Below, piece by piece: positions 45,239 to 56,158 of a stretch of DNA of 64,000 nt. The DNA lies in the NCBI GenBank assembly GCA_027563935.2, contig CM050449.1:61694056-61758055 (forward strand), read 5' to 3'. Both the position numbers and the translations under genes were made by a program. This stretch comes from Costus lasius (taxonomy: Eukaryota; Streptophyta; Magnoliopsida; Zingiberales; Costaceae). Within the stretch, counting starts at the first letter, position 1, and each line of letters starts with the position of its first letter. The notes under the pieces are model-generated. The model saw nothing but the letters and a program-made list of their open reading frames with translations, did not search any database and was not told where the DNA came from.

Positions 45239-46351
45239 TTCAACACGGCTCCAACGATAATCAGAAAGGTGAGGTTTCGCGTCAGAAGGCTTTATCGAGC
45301 TTGATATATTAGCGTTGGATTTTAACGATCTTTTATCTTCTTACTATCAGGCATATCCTATGGCTATAGTAGAAGATAAACTTAAACATGCAATTCTAAT
45401 TATTAGCAATAAGTAGAAAGCATGATCTTATGTGGTAAAAGCCCATGAACCCTAGTAAGACCTTAATTTTACTTAAGTCTTCACTTGAGCTCCTTGGCAT
45501 CTCATCTGGTCCAACCTAGGGCCCTAGCGCCAAGAGCACCTCAGGTGCGCCACCAGCTGAATGCTCCTTTGGGATGTGTGCATTTGTACTCTTGTCTAAT
45601 CAAAGTACATTTGATCTATCTAGACAAGGTTGACTCGCAGGTCAATTATACAATAAATTAATGAAAAAGTGATTCGCAGATCACAATAAAATTAACTTAT
45701 AATTTACCAGGCACGCAGGCCCCAGCACAGCACACAATAGGGCAACCCACATAAGACTAAATAGACAAGCATCATGGCATCAAATCATCATGTGATCCAA
45801 TCAAGAAATTAAATTTTTGAAAAACCCCATGGCATCAATTTTAATTTCCTTATGTGCCCTACAACCTTACAATGGTCCATTGATAGGGATCCACTCATCC
45901 ATCTAGTTAGATCCTTTGCCCCTGCATGCACCGAGTCCTAACTGACCCGAGTTGACCTGATGGTCAACCATGCATGCGCCAAGGGCTGAACCACCCTCAT
46001 GAGTTTTGGCAAGCGGGTGTGACCCCGGGCCTAACTCATGTGTGTTCAGTAGTTGTCTCAACCAGACCTCGCTACACGCCTTGGATGCAGTCGACCTTTA
46101 GCCACCTCGTGCTTGCGCACAGGTGCTATCTGGTCAACCCATCTAGGCTGTCAGATGGTCTGATCAGACTAGTTGGATCTAACCTAGAAGATGCTTTCAA
46201 CCCCATCAACCCATCTAAGGATTTAATGTAGTGGCACCTTAGATCTAATCATGCGCGCAAGATGTAAGTTTTAGAAAACATTTTGACATGCGCAAACATC
46301 TAGAACATCCATAAGATATATCTTCTAGCATGTTGATAACCCTTAGATCTA

Positions 46352-46417
46352 AGGGGGTCCCCTTCAAGGGGGAGCGCAAACTTTAGGGGGTCCCCTTCTT
46401 GGGGGAGCGCATACTTC
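46352..46417 (-). repeat. Two 33-bp G-rich tandem units in Ang-2 leader
   Basis: AGGGGGTCCCCTTC followed by GGGGGAGCGCA occurs twice. Each unit has a GGGG/CCCC inverted pair. They are absent from the Ang-1 leader at the matching place. Confidence 0.75.
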
Positions 46418-46425
46418 ATCAAAGC

Positions 46426-46509
46426 CATGATACAAGCGCAAACTACATGTTAGCATGATACAAGCGCAAACTTCATGTTAGCATGATACAAGCGCAAACT
46501 TCATGTAAA
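46426..46509 (-). repeat. 28-bp unit in three tandem copies, Ang-2 leader
   Basis: CATGATACAAGCGCAAAC starts each unit at 46426, 46454 and 46482. They lie about 80 bp from the primer-binding site. Ang-1 lacks them. Confidence 0.85.
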
Positions 46510-46589
46510 CAAAGCATGCATCAAGTAAGCGCAATATGTATGGATCACAAACACTTCAAAGCAATCATATAGATCATATCAAGAGCCTA

Positions 46590-46601
46590 GCTCTGATACC
46601 A
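46590..46601 (-). other. Ang-2 primer-binding site (initiator tRNA-Met)
   Basis: Minus strand TGGTATCAGAGC, 2 bases from the 5' LTR edge. Confidence 0.93.
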
Positions 46602-46603
46602 AT

Positions 46604-48290
46604 TGAAGGAACCCCTAACATAAAGGGGGGGGGGGGGAAAACCCTAATCATGCGCATCTAGCATGCATGGCGGAAAATAGGGTTTCAAAATCGCATATGA
46701 AACTATATGATCAACTTAAGTTATGAGAAATCATACCAACGCCATAGGCTTGGAATTCGGCTTGGAAGAAGAGATCAAATTAGGTCTCCTCCACAAGTCC
46801 ACACACAAGATGAAGATGCTCACTTCCTTGAGATCTCTTGTGCTAGCAAGACACCCAAGCCTTATCTTGTTGAATGGAAAGGGTTTGATGAGATGAATCC
46901 GTTCGGCCGAGAGCTTCTCTTGGATGTCTACTCCACACCTTCGTCAACCACACCTCGAAAAGAATCAAGGCGTTGAAGTGAGGAGCTCAACGCATAAGCG
47001 TTTTGGCATTGAAGCAAAACCGGCCCTTGATGACTTTCCATAAATGGAAGTCAATCAAGCCATGCGTTCAAGCCAACCCAAAACGCATTTTGGCATTGAA
47101 CCAAGCGTTCATATTTGTGAACCGGTTCAATCCAAAATGTCAAATCGGCTTTGGTTCATCAAACCAAACCGAAATAGCTCAAGCCACTTGGTCTAGACCA
47201 AATCGAACCCCAAGGCTTATGATCTAACCGTTCATCTCCTGATGCCCCTGATCTCTCCGATCTAGCATCACCTCTCTCGATCGAAGCTTACCGATCTCAA
47301 GCCCTAATCAATCAAACATGATCAGACCAGATCTCACTTACAATCAGAGATTAAATCCCTTTAATCTGAACTCAAAGAATCCAGTCCATACGATCTGACT
47401 TAAGTAAGCCATATCACCAAATTGTGCGACCCTGAGGGTTTCCTCTAAATGTCGGTAACGATAACTTACGTTATCACGATCAGTGAGGGGTATCTAGCAA
47501 CACATCACTGTCTCCCGATATAAAGGAAAGAGTCTTCCAAGACTACTCCCAAACCATAGCACAAGTGTGACTCAATTCACAAGGCATACATATGTCCTTT
47601 ACCACTGGATGTTCTTATTGGACAAGCATGTCAAGCCTGTAACTCCAATACGATGAGCATGATTAGATCAGATGCACATAGTCATCTGGGTATGGCCATA
47701 CACTATCTCAATCATCTCATAAGGGGGCCCTTTAGAACATCACACTCCTTAAACAAGGAGACGGCAATCCTATGTCTATCACTAGTGTCCTAACCTGATT
47801 CAAGCTCACCATCCAAGATAGTCTATAATCATTATGTTTCAAATGATATTGAACTACCTCAAGACAATGACAATCATCATTTAGAAACACAAGTGATCTC
47901 AAGTCAAAGGACATGTGCCACTTGCTGCTTACAAGGATTATTCACATTGTGACAAGCAATGGAATATCCCAGTAGGGTCTGTCCAGTACATCCAATGTAC
48001 CCATGAGTCTACATCTTATTCCATGCTCGAAGCATCCTATAAGATTAGCACTCATATTAGTCTCAATCATATCAAGGCTGTCTCATGTTCACCAAGATAT
48101 CTCGACTAAGGACATATAGCCTGTCAGCCTAGCTGAACAGCTTTGAGACATTATTCAGAAGTACACTTATTACAGCAGACAAGGTAACAACCTGAATAAT
48201 AACCATGCCTTTATAAACTTAAGAGTTTATTACATGATACTAATACAATCCCAAGGCCTCAAACATTAGCCTTAAGGGCATACCCCAACA
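46604..48290 (-). repeat. Ang-2 5' LTR
   Basis: Near-identical to 39117-40804, with a 13-G run near the U5 end. Palindrome GTATGGCCATAC at 47690-47701, stem-loop at 47460-47475. Confidence 0.97.
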
Positions 48291-48295
48291 CATAG
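48291..48295. repeat. Target-site duplication CATAG, right copy, of Ang-2
   Basis: It matches 39112-39116. Confidence 0.95.
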
Positions 48296-48651
48296 CTGAT
48301 TCTACAACCGAAGCTCAGTATGTGGCCACTTCTGAGGCAGCCAAAGAAGCCGTTTGGATGAGGAAGTTCATTTCTGAACTTTACGTGGTTCCAGGTGTAG
48401 TGGATCCCATTTAGCTCTACTGTGACAACAATGGGGCAATTGCACAAGCCAAGTAACTAAGGTCTCATCAAAGGTCCAAACACATACTCAGAAGATTTCA
48501 CCAGATCAGAGAGACCATTGACCGAGGTGATGTCAACATTAGTAGAGTTGACATAGAGAACAATCTAGCAGACCCACTGACCAAGGCTTTGGCGCAGCAG
48601 AAGTATGATGGTCATGCCAGGGATATGGGGTTGAGGTTCCTCAACCTCTAG
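48296..48651 (+). pseudogene. pol: Cop-0 RNase H C-terminal end
   Basis: Continues the frame broken at 39116: ADSTTEAQYVA spans the join with CATAG counted once. Further on are VWMRKFISEL, HILRRFHQIRE, NNLADPLTKAL and a final GLRFLNL before TAG 48649-48651. An in-frame TAG near 48412 and another near 48453 break it. It is followed at once by a polypurine tract and the 3' LTR, so this is the true end of pol. Confidence 0.9.
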
Positions 48652-48656
48652 GTTTA

Positions 48657-48672
48657 TGTGAAAGTGGGAGAT
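48657..48672 (+). other. Cop-0 polypurine tract
   Basis: GTGAAAGTGGGAGAT directly before the LTR start TGTTAGTG. Confidence 0.85.
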
Positions 48673-49918
48673 TGTTAGTGTATATGTCTTGAGACCTAGT
48701 TTTGGTCAATCTTTGTATTACTTGATTCTGATATTTATATCATTATAGCATTGTCGTTATCATTATTTGTCTACATCTGCGATTATGTACTTACATGATA
48801 ATGTTCCCAGAGACAGATTGGATCTGTACTCAAATGGTTGTCCCTAGTCGATGTACCTGAGTGGATATGATAGAGCTCTAGTATTTGTGAGACTGATATA
48901 TGGGCTGGTTAGGCACAAGGTGCAACCGCAGACATATGGGTATATCAGTGGTGGATATACTAGCCCGACCCGTTGTGAGATTATGACTTGGTGTCATGAG
49001 TTATCCTCACAAGTGACAAAAGATTCATTGATCCCTTGACTTAGGGTCATTGACTATTCTATATGGTTAGGGACATGCTTTGATACAACCTAACACTTTG
49101 CCGTAAATGGGAGGTAATAACGGTTGTCATTGAGCATGTCACGACCCATATGAGATGGTCAATGGACAGACAGAGGATTTGCCCCTTTCTGATGGAAGCT
49201 CGATATCCATGGAGCTCCTCTATGGTTCTATGGCTGAAAGTGTATGGCCATACCCAGGTGACAACCTGATTTAATCATGACAATGTGATTGGGTGAAAAC
49301 AAGTGATGATGCACTTGTCCAACCGGTTATTAGTTTGGCATAGAGACTATAATATATTTGTACCTAGTTGCGATGATGGGGATGCCGATGTCGATATCCA
49401 TTCCGATGACTTGGGTAGCAGCAATGCACTGCTATGTGCCAGTCACTGCTTGTGGTGGCCTAAGGTCAGCACTGCCAACGTCAGAGGAACCTACAGGGTC
49501 GCACACCTTGATACTCGAGTTCTCGTATTGATCGGGAAGCCTTATGATCGAGTTATTTGATAACTTGGATCTATTTGGGAGATTTCGTCAGCGCCAATGG
49601 GCCTGATGAGATGAAAGAGAGTTATTGGAGCCAAACTTCATTTTTGCAGGTTGACCTGAAATTGACCAAGATTAGTCACATTTAGATTAGGGTTGCATTG
49701 GATTGGATCCAATTGCTTAATCAACCCATGCACTGAAGTTTGGGCTAGCTCATTACCCAATGAGGCCCAATAGCAAGTTGTCATGAACAGAGAATAGGCT
49801 AAAAGGGTATAATGGGGATAAATCTTATCCCATTGGCGCCTAGGGGCTCAATGGGGATAAGTTGCACAATTTGCTTCATAAGGAAGCGATTGGCACCTCC
49901 CCCCATATTCCTTGGATG

Positions 49919-49923
49919 GAAGT
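49919..49923. repeat. Target-site duplication GAAGT, left copy, of Ath-2
   Basis: GAAGT precedes TGATAGCCCG and recurs at 60077-60081. Confidence 0.95.
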
Positions 49924-51723
49924 TGATAGCCCGAAAGGGAACACAACAAATCTGGCACACGTGTACCTTGGACTAATACTTGGTAATGGCACCAAAAGCT
50001 TGGTAACTAAAAGCGGGATTATTAGAGAGAAAAGCTGGGACTAGGGTTTCATTCACTTAAAATTTTATGACTAGACATGAATAAGGATTTCATTGATTCA
50101 ATTTCATCATGAAGAAGATATTATCAAAGGATGAACTCAAGGATCACTTTCGTGCATCCGAGTCTCGCAACTAGTTTTGCTAAAGGACCTCCAAAGTTCT
50201 GATCTTTGCTTTCGTACAAGATCTCCACGTTTGACAAATAGACTCGATCTATGGATTCATGTTATAATCATGGCAATTATTTTACTAGAAAAGATCAAGA
50301 TGGATCTAACCTAAGGAAGGGATCCTAACATGCAATTATAGGGTTCCAAATTCTCAAGCAATTACCTTTCAGTCTCAAGAGAAAATTCTAAGAACATAAT
50401 TAATAATATGAACTTAAAGAGAGTCTAAGCACAATTATCACATGAGCAAAATCATCATGCTAAAATCAAACTCAACGAAATATTGAAAAAGAAGTTATCT
50501 AATCATTAAAAGTCAAGTGAACTACTCCCCCATGTCCCAAGAGTAGTTTAAGCTAGCATGGCGAAGGAAATAAAATATTCCATAATTTCAAAAAATCAAA
50601 AATCAACAAAAGGAAGAGTTTTTAGAAAATACGGCACGGCTGTGAAGTATTTCACAGCCGTATTTTACAAAAGAAGGCGTGAACAGTGGTGGCGATCCTT
50701 CTTCCCTTGATTTCTCCTCCAATTTGTCTCTTTTCGATCTAAAACTTCTGGTACGTTGTCTCCATCACCAGGTGATGCTTCGGTAGAAATATCACGGCCG
50801 GAGGTTGTCTGAATCGAGCACGGCGGCGAAACCCTCCACGGCGGCGTGGATCGCGATTTCTCCCTCCACGGTCAATCAAAATTGGGGCCTTTTGTTTCTT
50901 TGTAATCCTCTCTTGAAAAGCTCTCCTTTTGCTTCTTACGTCATCGAATATAAACTTCTGGATCGTCCGCAATCATCTCCGCAAGGATCGGGCGTGGACA
51001 TTGACCTGGGAATCGCGTTCAAACACCGGAATACGACAGTGTAATATCTTACAACACTGCCGTAAAATCCATCGATTATTCTGTTCTAAAATTGCTGGAA
51101 CAATACGACAGCGTAATTTGGTTTACGGCAATGCCGTAAAATTGGCTGAACTCTCTGGTCAAATTTGTCTGGAAAATACGGCCCGTAAACTGGTTTACGG
51201 CAATGCCGTAATTTCAGGGCAACTTTCTGTTCTGAAGACGTCTGGAAAATACGGCCCGTAAACTGGTTTACGGCAGTGCCGTAATTTCAGCGAAGGTCTC
51301 TGTTCTGAAAGCGCCCCAAAATACGGCCGTGTAAATTCTTACGGTGGTGCCGTAATTTCACGAAAGCCTTCTGTTCAGTAAATCACCAAAATACGGCCGT
51401 GATCTCGATAATATGGTAGCCGTGTAAAATACGGTACCGTAAAATCCTTTACGGCACTACCGTATTTTGGGTTCTTTGCCTCAATTTGCGTGAAAATTCT
51501 TGGGTGACTTCTTCTTGATGATGGGAACTCTTCCATGTATTTGATTTTTGCTTGAAAACGCCTAAAATAGTGCCTTTTGCCTGAAAAACATGAAAAACCA
51601 AAATAGAAGTAGACTTTGCAATATTTAATGGATTCAGCATAAAAACAAGTAAAAAGATCCTCAATTTAGCATGAAAAGGTATCTAAAATGATACAAAATA
51701 TACTACATATTTTGGTGTCATCA
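49924..51723 (-). repeat. Ath-2 3' LTR with palindromic array
   Basis: It starts TGATAGCCCG and ends GGTGTCATCA on the + strand. A deletion joins CTTG to GTAACTAAAAGC near 49980-50010 relative to the other LTR. The array of ATACGG...CCGTA units covers 50633-51475. Confidence 0.94.
50633..51475 (-). repeat. Palindromic ATACGG/CCGTA units in Ath-2 3' LTR
   Basis: One isolated unit at 50633-50674 and then six or seven more from 51031 at 60-80 bp spacing. Typical parts are CGTAAACTGGTTTACG (arms of 7 around TG), TACGGCAGTGCCGTA (arms of 7) and TACGGTACCGTA (a perfect palindrome). Units are separated by spacers with TTTCAG and TCTGTTCTGAA. Confidence 0.85.
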
Positions 51724-52883
51724 AACACATAAGGCTCAAACCTTGCTTGTCCTCAAGCAAAAATCAAAATTTGATTAAACGAATAACCTTTTCATGCTCA
51801 ATAAATTTCTAAAATACAACTTGTCAATGAAAAATTCTATTAATTGATTTACAAAATTTCAAGTAGACATTTTAGCCTCAGAACTCAATTTTCTAGATTC
51901 ACAACTCAATCAAATAAAACTTTGCAACTTGTACAATAGATAGAATTTTCAATCTCATGATTTCACCCAGTATCAATTTAAATCTATCATGCTTTTGTTT
52001 ACATGAATTAGGTCTCCAAGATCTTTTTCCACACATAATTTTTTTTATGTTTCTTTTTTCATTGTCTTTGCATAGATGGCATATATCCACATAGACACAT
52101 ACTTTTTATTTTTGACTTCAACTCTTTCTTCGGTACCACTGTCAATTTTACACAGTGCCAAGTAGAGGAGTCTTATTCTTTTCACCACTCATTATTTTTC
52201 ATGCATAGACTTCAACCCATGTCTTAGGTACCTCTATCAATTTTACATAGTGCCAAGTAGGGGAGTCTCTCACTATTTTTTTTTTATGGATCTCGGATTC
52301 TTATTTCCCAACAAATAACAAAAATAGACTAAACCTCAACTAGGTTTTTCAATTGATCTAAATTCACAAATCATACTAATATACTCATTTTATTCAAAAG
52401 AGAAGTTTCACTTTTAAATTTCATTCTTTAAATAATATATCTCCCCAAAATTTTATGCATCAATCAATGTCATATCTCAATAGACAAATATGTATTGAAG
52501 AAATAAATTTGACATGATGGAGTTATGTTTTCAATCATGAATTTGAGATCATCAATCATTCAAGTCATCAACAGTATAAATTAAGAGTGAACTCATCATC
52601 ACCATCAATTATCACAATATCATATCAACAAAAATATATCATCATGTATATCATATCAAACATCAGAATATCAAAATATCATACAACCCCATCGAATCAG
52701 TAAAGATCAATATCATCATCATCATACAACCATATCGAAATAAGAATAATAGGCATGTTAAACAGAATGTAGTGGCGGTAGTCATGGAAGCACCATCCTT
52801 CCCTTCATCATATAAAACAATAGTGAGATAAAGAAAATCATAGTACAGCAACAAGGTAAGGGAAGATAATACTCACAAAGCCT
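51724..52883 (-). other. Ath-2 3' untranslated region
   Basis: AT-rich and without a supported gene. Near the LTR (51731-51765) the minus strand holds the GCTTGAGGACAAGCAAGG block also seen before the Ath-1 LTR. Two units with TTGGCACTGT and AGTGGTACC (minus strand) lie near 52130-52165 and 52225-52262 and match the Ath-1 hairpin units. Confidence 0.7.
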
Positions 52884-54262
52884 CTACTCATCATCGTCAG
52901 ATCGTGTAGCCTCCGAGTCTCTCGCAGTAGTCTCCTCAGGATCAAAGTATGGGGTTCCTCCCTGATCACCATGATAGCCATAGTCTTTGTGATCAGCATA
53001 ACCAAAACGGTCATAGAGGAAGTTACCCATGTCTTCCATATGGTTGCATAGCCTCTCCATATCTTTGTGGATGTATCCCAAAGTCTCATCCATTTTATCC
53101 AAGCAGCGTTCCTGACTGAACATCTGTGCTGTGAGTGCCTGGAAGCCAGGATCATGGTGGCTAGCATATCTGTCCCTTGGTGTGTGTGAGGAGGTACCAG
53201 CTGGCAGTGAAAAGTCCTGAGGGGGTGACTCCATCCCATAAGGATCACTCCTACCCCCAGTGGGTGGTGGTGGAACTGTATCAGGTGATGGAATAAAGGC
53301 TCCCTCAGTTTCATTAAGACATAGCTTCCAATTGGCCCTTTCTCTAACTGTGGTCTTCTCAATGTAGGGCAAGGGTAGAGGAGAGATGTTTGGTCCAAGG
53401 ACCAAACAGAAATTGTCTCCCTCTTTAACTATCATCTTCATCGCTATGCAAGACTCAATGTCGAGTCTTGCCTTCCCTCTTGCCGTGTCAGCTCCATAGG
53501 GCTCCATCCCAAAGTATTTGGCTATAGGAGTAACCAAACCTCCTATCACTACCAATCCTCTGCTAGTTCTAGCCACCTTATCCATATGCTTGATCATAAA
53601 GTAAGCCACAACCACTGCAAATCCATTGAGCATGCCCCATAGAAAATAAAGCTCGTGTGACGGACCATGCCGTCACTATCTCCTCTCCCAAATACTGTGT
53701 GTGCTAGAACCCTATGTGCATATCTGATGCATGGGTTTACTATCTTTGAGGCTCTGGCAGACATAGCATAAAAGTGGCTCTCATTAGTGATTTTGTTCCA
53801 AAATATATTCTCCATAAATCCAAGGGGTATGTCAGTGTAACCCCCAGTGCTCAATCCAAAGATGTCCCTGATTTCCTGCAGTGTAAGCTCTCTCTCTTCA
53901 TTCGCCAATCTAAAAGTAATTTTTCCATCAGCAGGGCCATGGGAATACTCTTTCAGCTCTATGACTAGACTGCTCAAAAACTCCAAGGCAAGTGGTAAGT
54001 AGGTATGAGGAGTCATCTGGAAGAACTCCTTGGCCTTAATTCTATCAAACATCCATAGCAAATCTTCATGAAATCCCAAAGCCTCTAGGGTTCTTCTGTC
54101 AGCATATTTTGTGTTGATGATCTTTCTTTCCAAAATTTTGTTGTACCTAGCCTCTTGCATCTCATTTCTGAAAAGGATCCCGTGAGAGTTCTAGGGTTGT
54201 GATGGTTCAGCAGGGGCTTTCCCCTTCCCCCTTGGTGCAATCGATTTTGTTCTTGGTGCCAT
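52884..54262 (-). pseudogene. Ath-2 env-like / plant transposon ORF, broken
   Basis: ATG at 54262 gives MAPRTKSIAPRGKGKAP, then TAG at 54191-54193. The same frame reopens and runs to about 53640, where a frameshift moves reading to the frame ending at 52884. Conserved points shared with Ath-1: NTKYADRRTLEALG, FRLAN, NPCIRYAHR, VLAH, MKMI and an acidic end SDDDE. The second half has a central hydrophobic stretch (GFAVVVAYFMI, then GLVVIGGL), a proline-rich part and a helical region with many Met and Asp. The family belongs to the extra ORF of Athila-like elements. A role in envelope formation has been proposed for such ORFs but not shown. The breaks (one stop, one frameshift) are visible directly. 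Confidence 0.8.
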
Positions 54263-55359
54263 GGACTCAAGCTGCAAACTTATCATTCAAAGCATACAAA
54301 TAATGATATAGCAGTGTAAATGGCATCGTATGTGTCATCAACCAAAAACAGGGTGAAAAAACAGAGTAAAATCATGCATGTAATCTCAATTTAAACATGT
54401 TATGGCAAGTAAATACTACACTCCGAAATCATCAGAAACATCTATCAAGTAAGTTGGAAACAAAAATTCCATTTAACTTTCATGCTCTAACTCAAGGCAT
54501 CGGTGAACAGTAACTTAGAATCATGCACGTTGCGTTTTAGCTCAGATAGTTACATAAATTGTTTCAAATTCTTCTCAAATAGCACAGGATCGATAGCTTA
54601 TCCTCTAACGAGTGTATAGAAACAAAAATCACTTGAAACTGTTAAGAATCGAGCGAGAATGAGCGAAAGGGGAGAAAGTTCGTCAATACTCGCTAAAACG
54701 ATGAAATCGAAAAAATGGGTACCTAATCGACGGTGAAATCTGGTCAGGAAGGATCGCCGGCGTCTACTGATGGTCGGAGATCCAAAATCGGTGTAAGAAC
54801 GAGCGAGATCGAGGGTAAAAACCCTATAAACGGTTCGGCCATAACCCTAAATACGGCACATGGTTTGCGTACAGGAAGCAAAATACGACAATGTAAAATA
54901 TTACGACACTATCGTAAAATCGTTACAACTCTCGGGTTGAAACAGAAAAGGAAATACGGTACCGTAATTTTCATTACGGTACTGTCGTAAAATTTCAAAA
55001 GCGTTCTGTTCAAAGTGATTCCCAAATACGGTACCGTAAAACAGTTTACGGTACCGCCGTTAAATTCAAGCAGCGATTTTTTTTTTTAAGGAAAACCGAA
55101 AAACAAAATTTTAGAAAATACGGCCCGTAAACTACCTTATGGTAGTACCGTAAAAACGAAATAACTCTCGGGTTGATTTTGGATCAGAAATACGGTACCG
55201 TAAAATCCTTTACGGTACTGCCGTAGTTTGCTCCAAATCACGAAAAACCTACAAATAATAAAATAAAAATTCATCCTAAGAAAAAATCAAGGTAAATAAA
55301 ACTAAAATAAGGGTTAGAAAGCTTGGGTTGCCTCCCAAGAAGCACTAATTTAAAGGTCA
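54263..55359 (-). other. Ath-2 non-coding block between protease and env-like ORF
   Basis: No gene. It contains the ATACGG/CCGTA array (54850-55240). At 55322-55370 is the block whose minus strand reads CTTGGGAGGCAACCCAAGC, which in Athila-type elements normally follows the end of pol. Positions 54263-54850 show nothing else recognisable. Confidence 0.65.
54850..55240 (-). repeat. Internal palindromic ATACGG/CCGTA array of Ath-2
   Basis: Six units near 54853, 54891, 54952, 55025, 55116 and 55190. Four contain GGTACCGTA or close forms, and each pairs ATACGG with a later CCGTA or CGTAA. The motif is the same as in the LTRs of this element. Confidence 0.82.
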
Positions 55360-56158
55360 TTAGCTTGACCCTTTAACACTCAGGTTCGATCGAGGATTTA
55401 TGGATCTTAACTCTGATTTTACAACATAAGGCTCGATCTTGAAACAGTATCCAAATCTGCTCATAATTCTTTCTATTTTCTCAATCATCCTAGAGCCTTC
55501 TCTTCTTCTCTTCCTCTTTGGCTTTTTCTTCTTCTGCAATTTCTCATCAATACCCACAAAAAGATTGTTAGATTCATTATTTGGGGTTTCATCAAACAAA
55601 CTTGAAACATCATAAATTTCATCATTAAATATTTCAATACTACAACAAGATCCTGAGTATCAAAGTTTGTTTGTTGAATCATTAAGACTAAATTCGATCT
55701 TGTTATCACATATATCAAAGGTAATTTTTCCTGATTCCACATCAATTTTTGCTTTAGCGGTGGCCAATAGTGGTCTACCTAGAATGATAGGATTTCTACA
55801 ATTTTCCTCCATGTCCAATATTACAAAATCTGCAGGTATGAGAAACTCACCTATCTTTATTGGAATATTCTCTAACATACCTACAGGATACTTCACTAAT
55901 GAGTCTGCGAGCTGCAAAGATATTGATGTAGGCTTTAGCTCTCCCAAATTCAGTTTCCTGTAAGTAGAAAGAGGCATTAAACTTACACTCGCACCTAAGT
56001 CACATAAGGCTCAGTCAAAAGATAGGGTGCCAATTGAACAAGGTACAGAAAAGCTACCTGGATCCTTCAATTTAGGTGGCAATTTATTCTATATGACTGC
56101 ACTACAATCTTCTGTTAGTGTAACCATGCAAGTACCATAATCATCCAATTTTCTTTTA
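55360..56158 (-). pseudogene. Ath-2 protease and residual pol junction
   Basis: After a frameshift at the end of gag the frame shows KRKLDDYGT and KLPPKLKDPGSF. The retropepsin active site follows as CDLGASVSLMP, then LGRPLLATAKAKIDVESGKITF. Two in-frame stops precede the active site (within ...AVI*NK and ...SFD*AL). After the protease the frame is again shifted and ends in a lysine-rich stretch and VKGSS with TGA near 55360. In full Athila-type elements RT follows here. Instead the sequence goes straight to what looks like the end of pol. The protease itself is recognisable but could not be made in frame with gag. Confidence 0.8.

Larger units (their letters stand above)
44710..46589 (-). 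other. Ang-2 leader
   Basis: A 1.9-kb untranslated leader between primer site and gag, typical of BARE-1-like elements. It contains two short hairpins (45017-45029, 45226-45238), a duplicated G-rich 33-bp unit and a 28-bp unit repeated three times. Short ORFs are present but unsupported as genes. Confidence 0.85.
39117..48290 (-). mobile_element. Ang-2, complete BARE-1/Angela-type Ty1/copia element
   Basis: 9174 bp with LTRs 39117-40804 (1688 bp) and 46604-48290 (1687 bp), polypurine tract 40821-40805, gag-pol 44709-40876, leader 46589-44710 and primer site 46601-46590. CATAG is duplicated. By eye the LTRs differ by one substitution (C at 39385, T in the other copy) and one base in a G-run (14 versus 13), so insertion is very recent. 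It sits in RNase H of Cop-0, and the Cop-0 reading frame resumes right after the second CATAG. This is the only element in the window with full structure and an open polyprotein. Confidence 0.97.

Noticed and set aside
50633..51475. Palindromic array considered as a centromeric or satellite repeat
   Set aside because: The same units occur at matching places in both LTRs of Ath-2, so they belong to the element.
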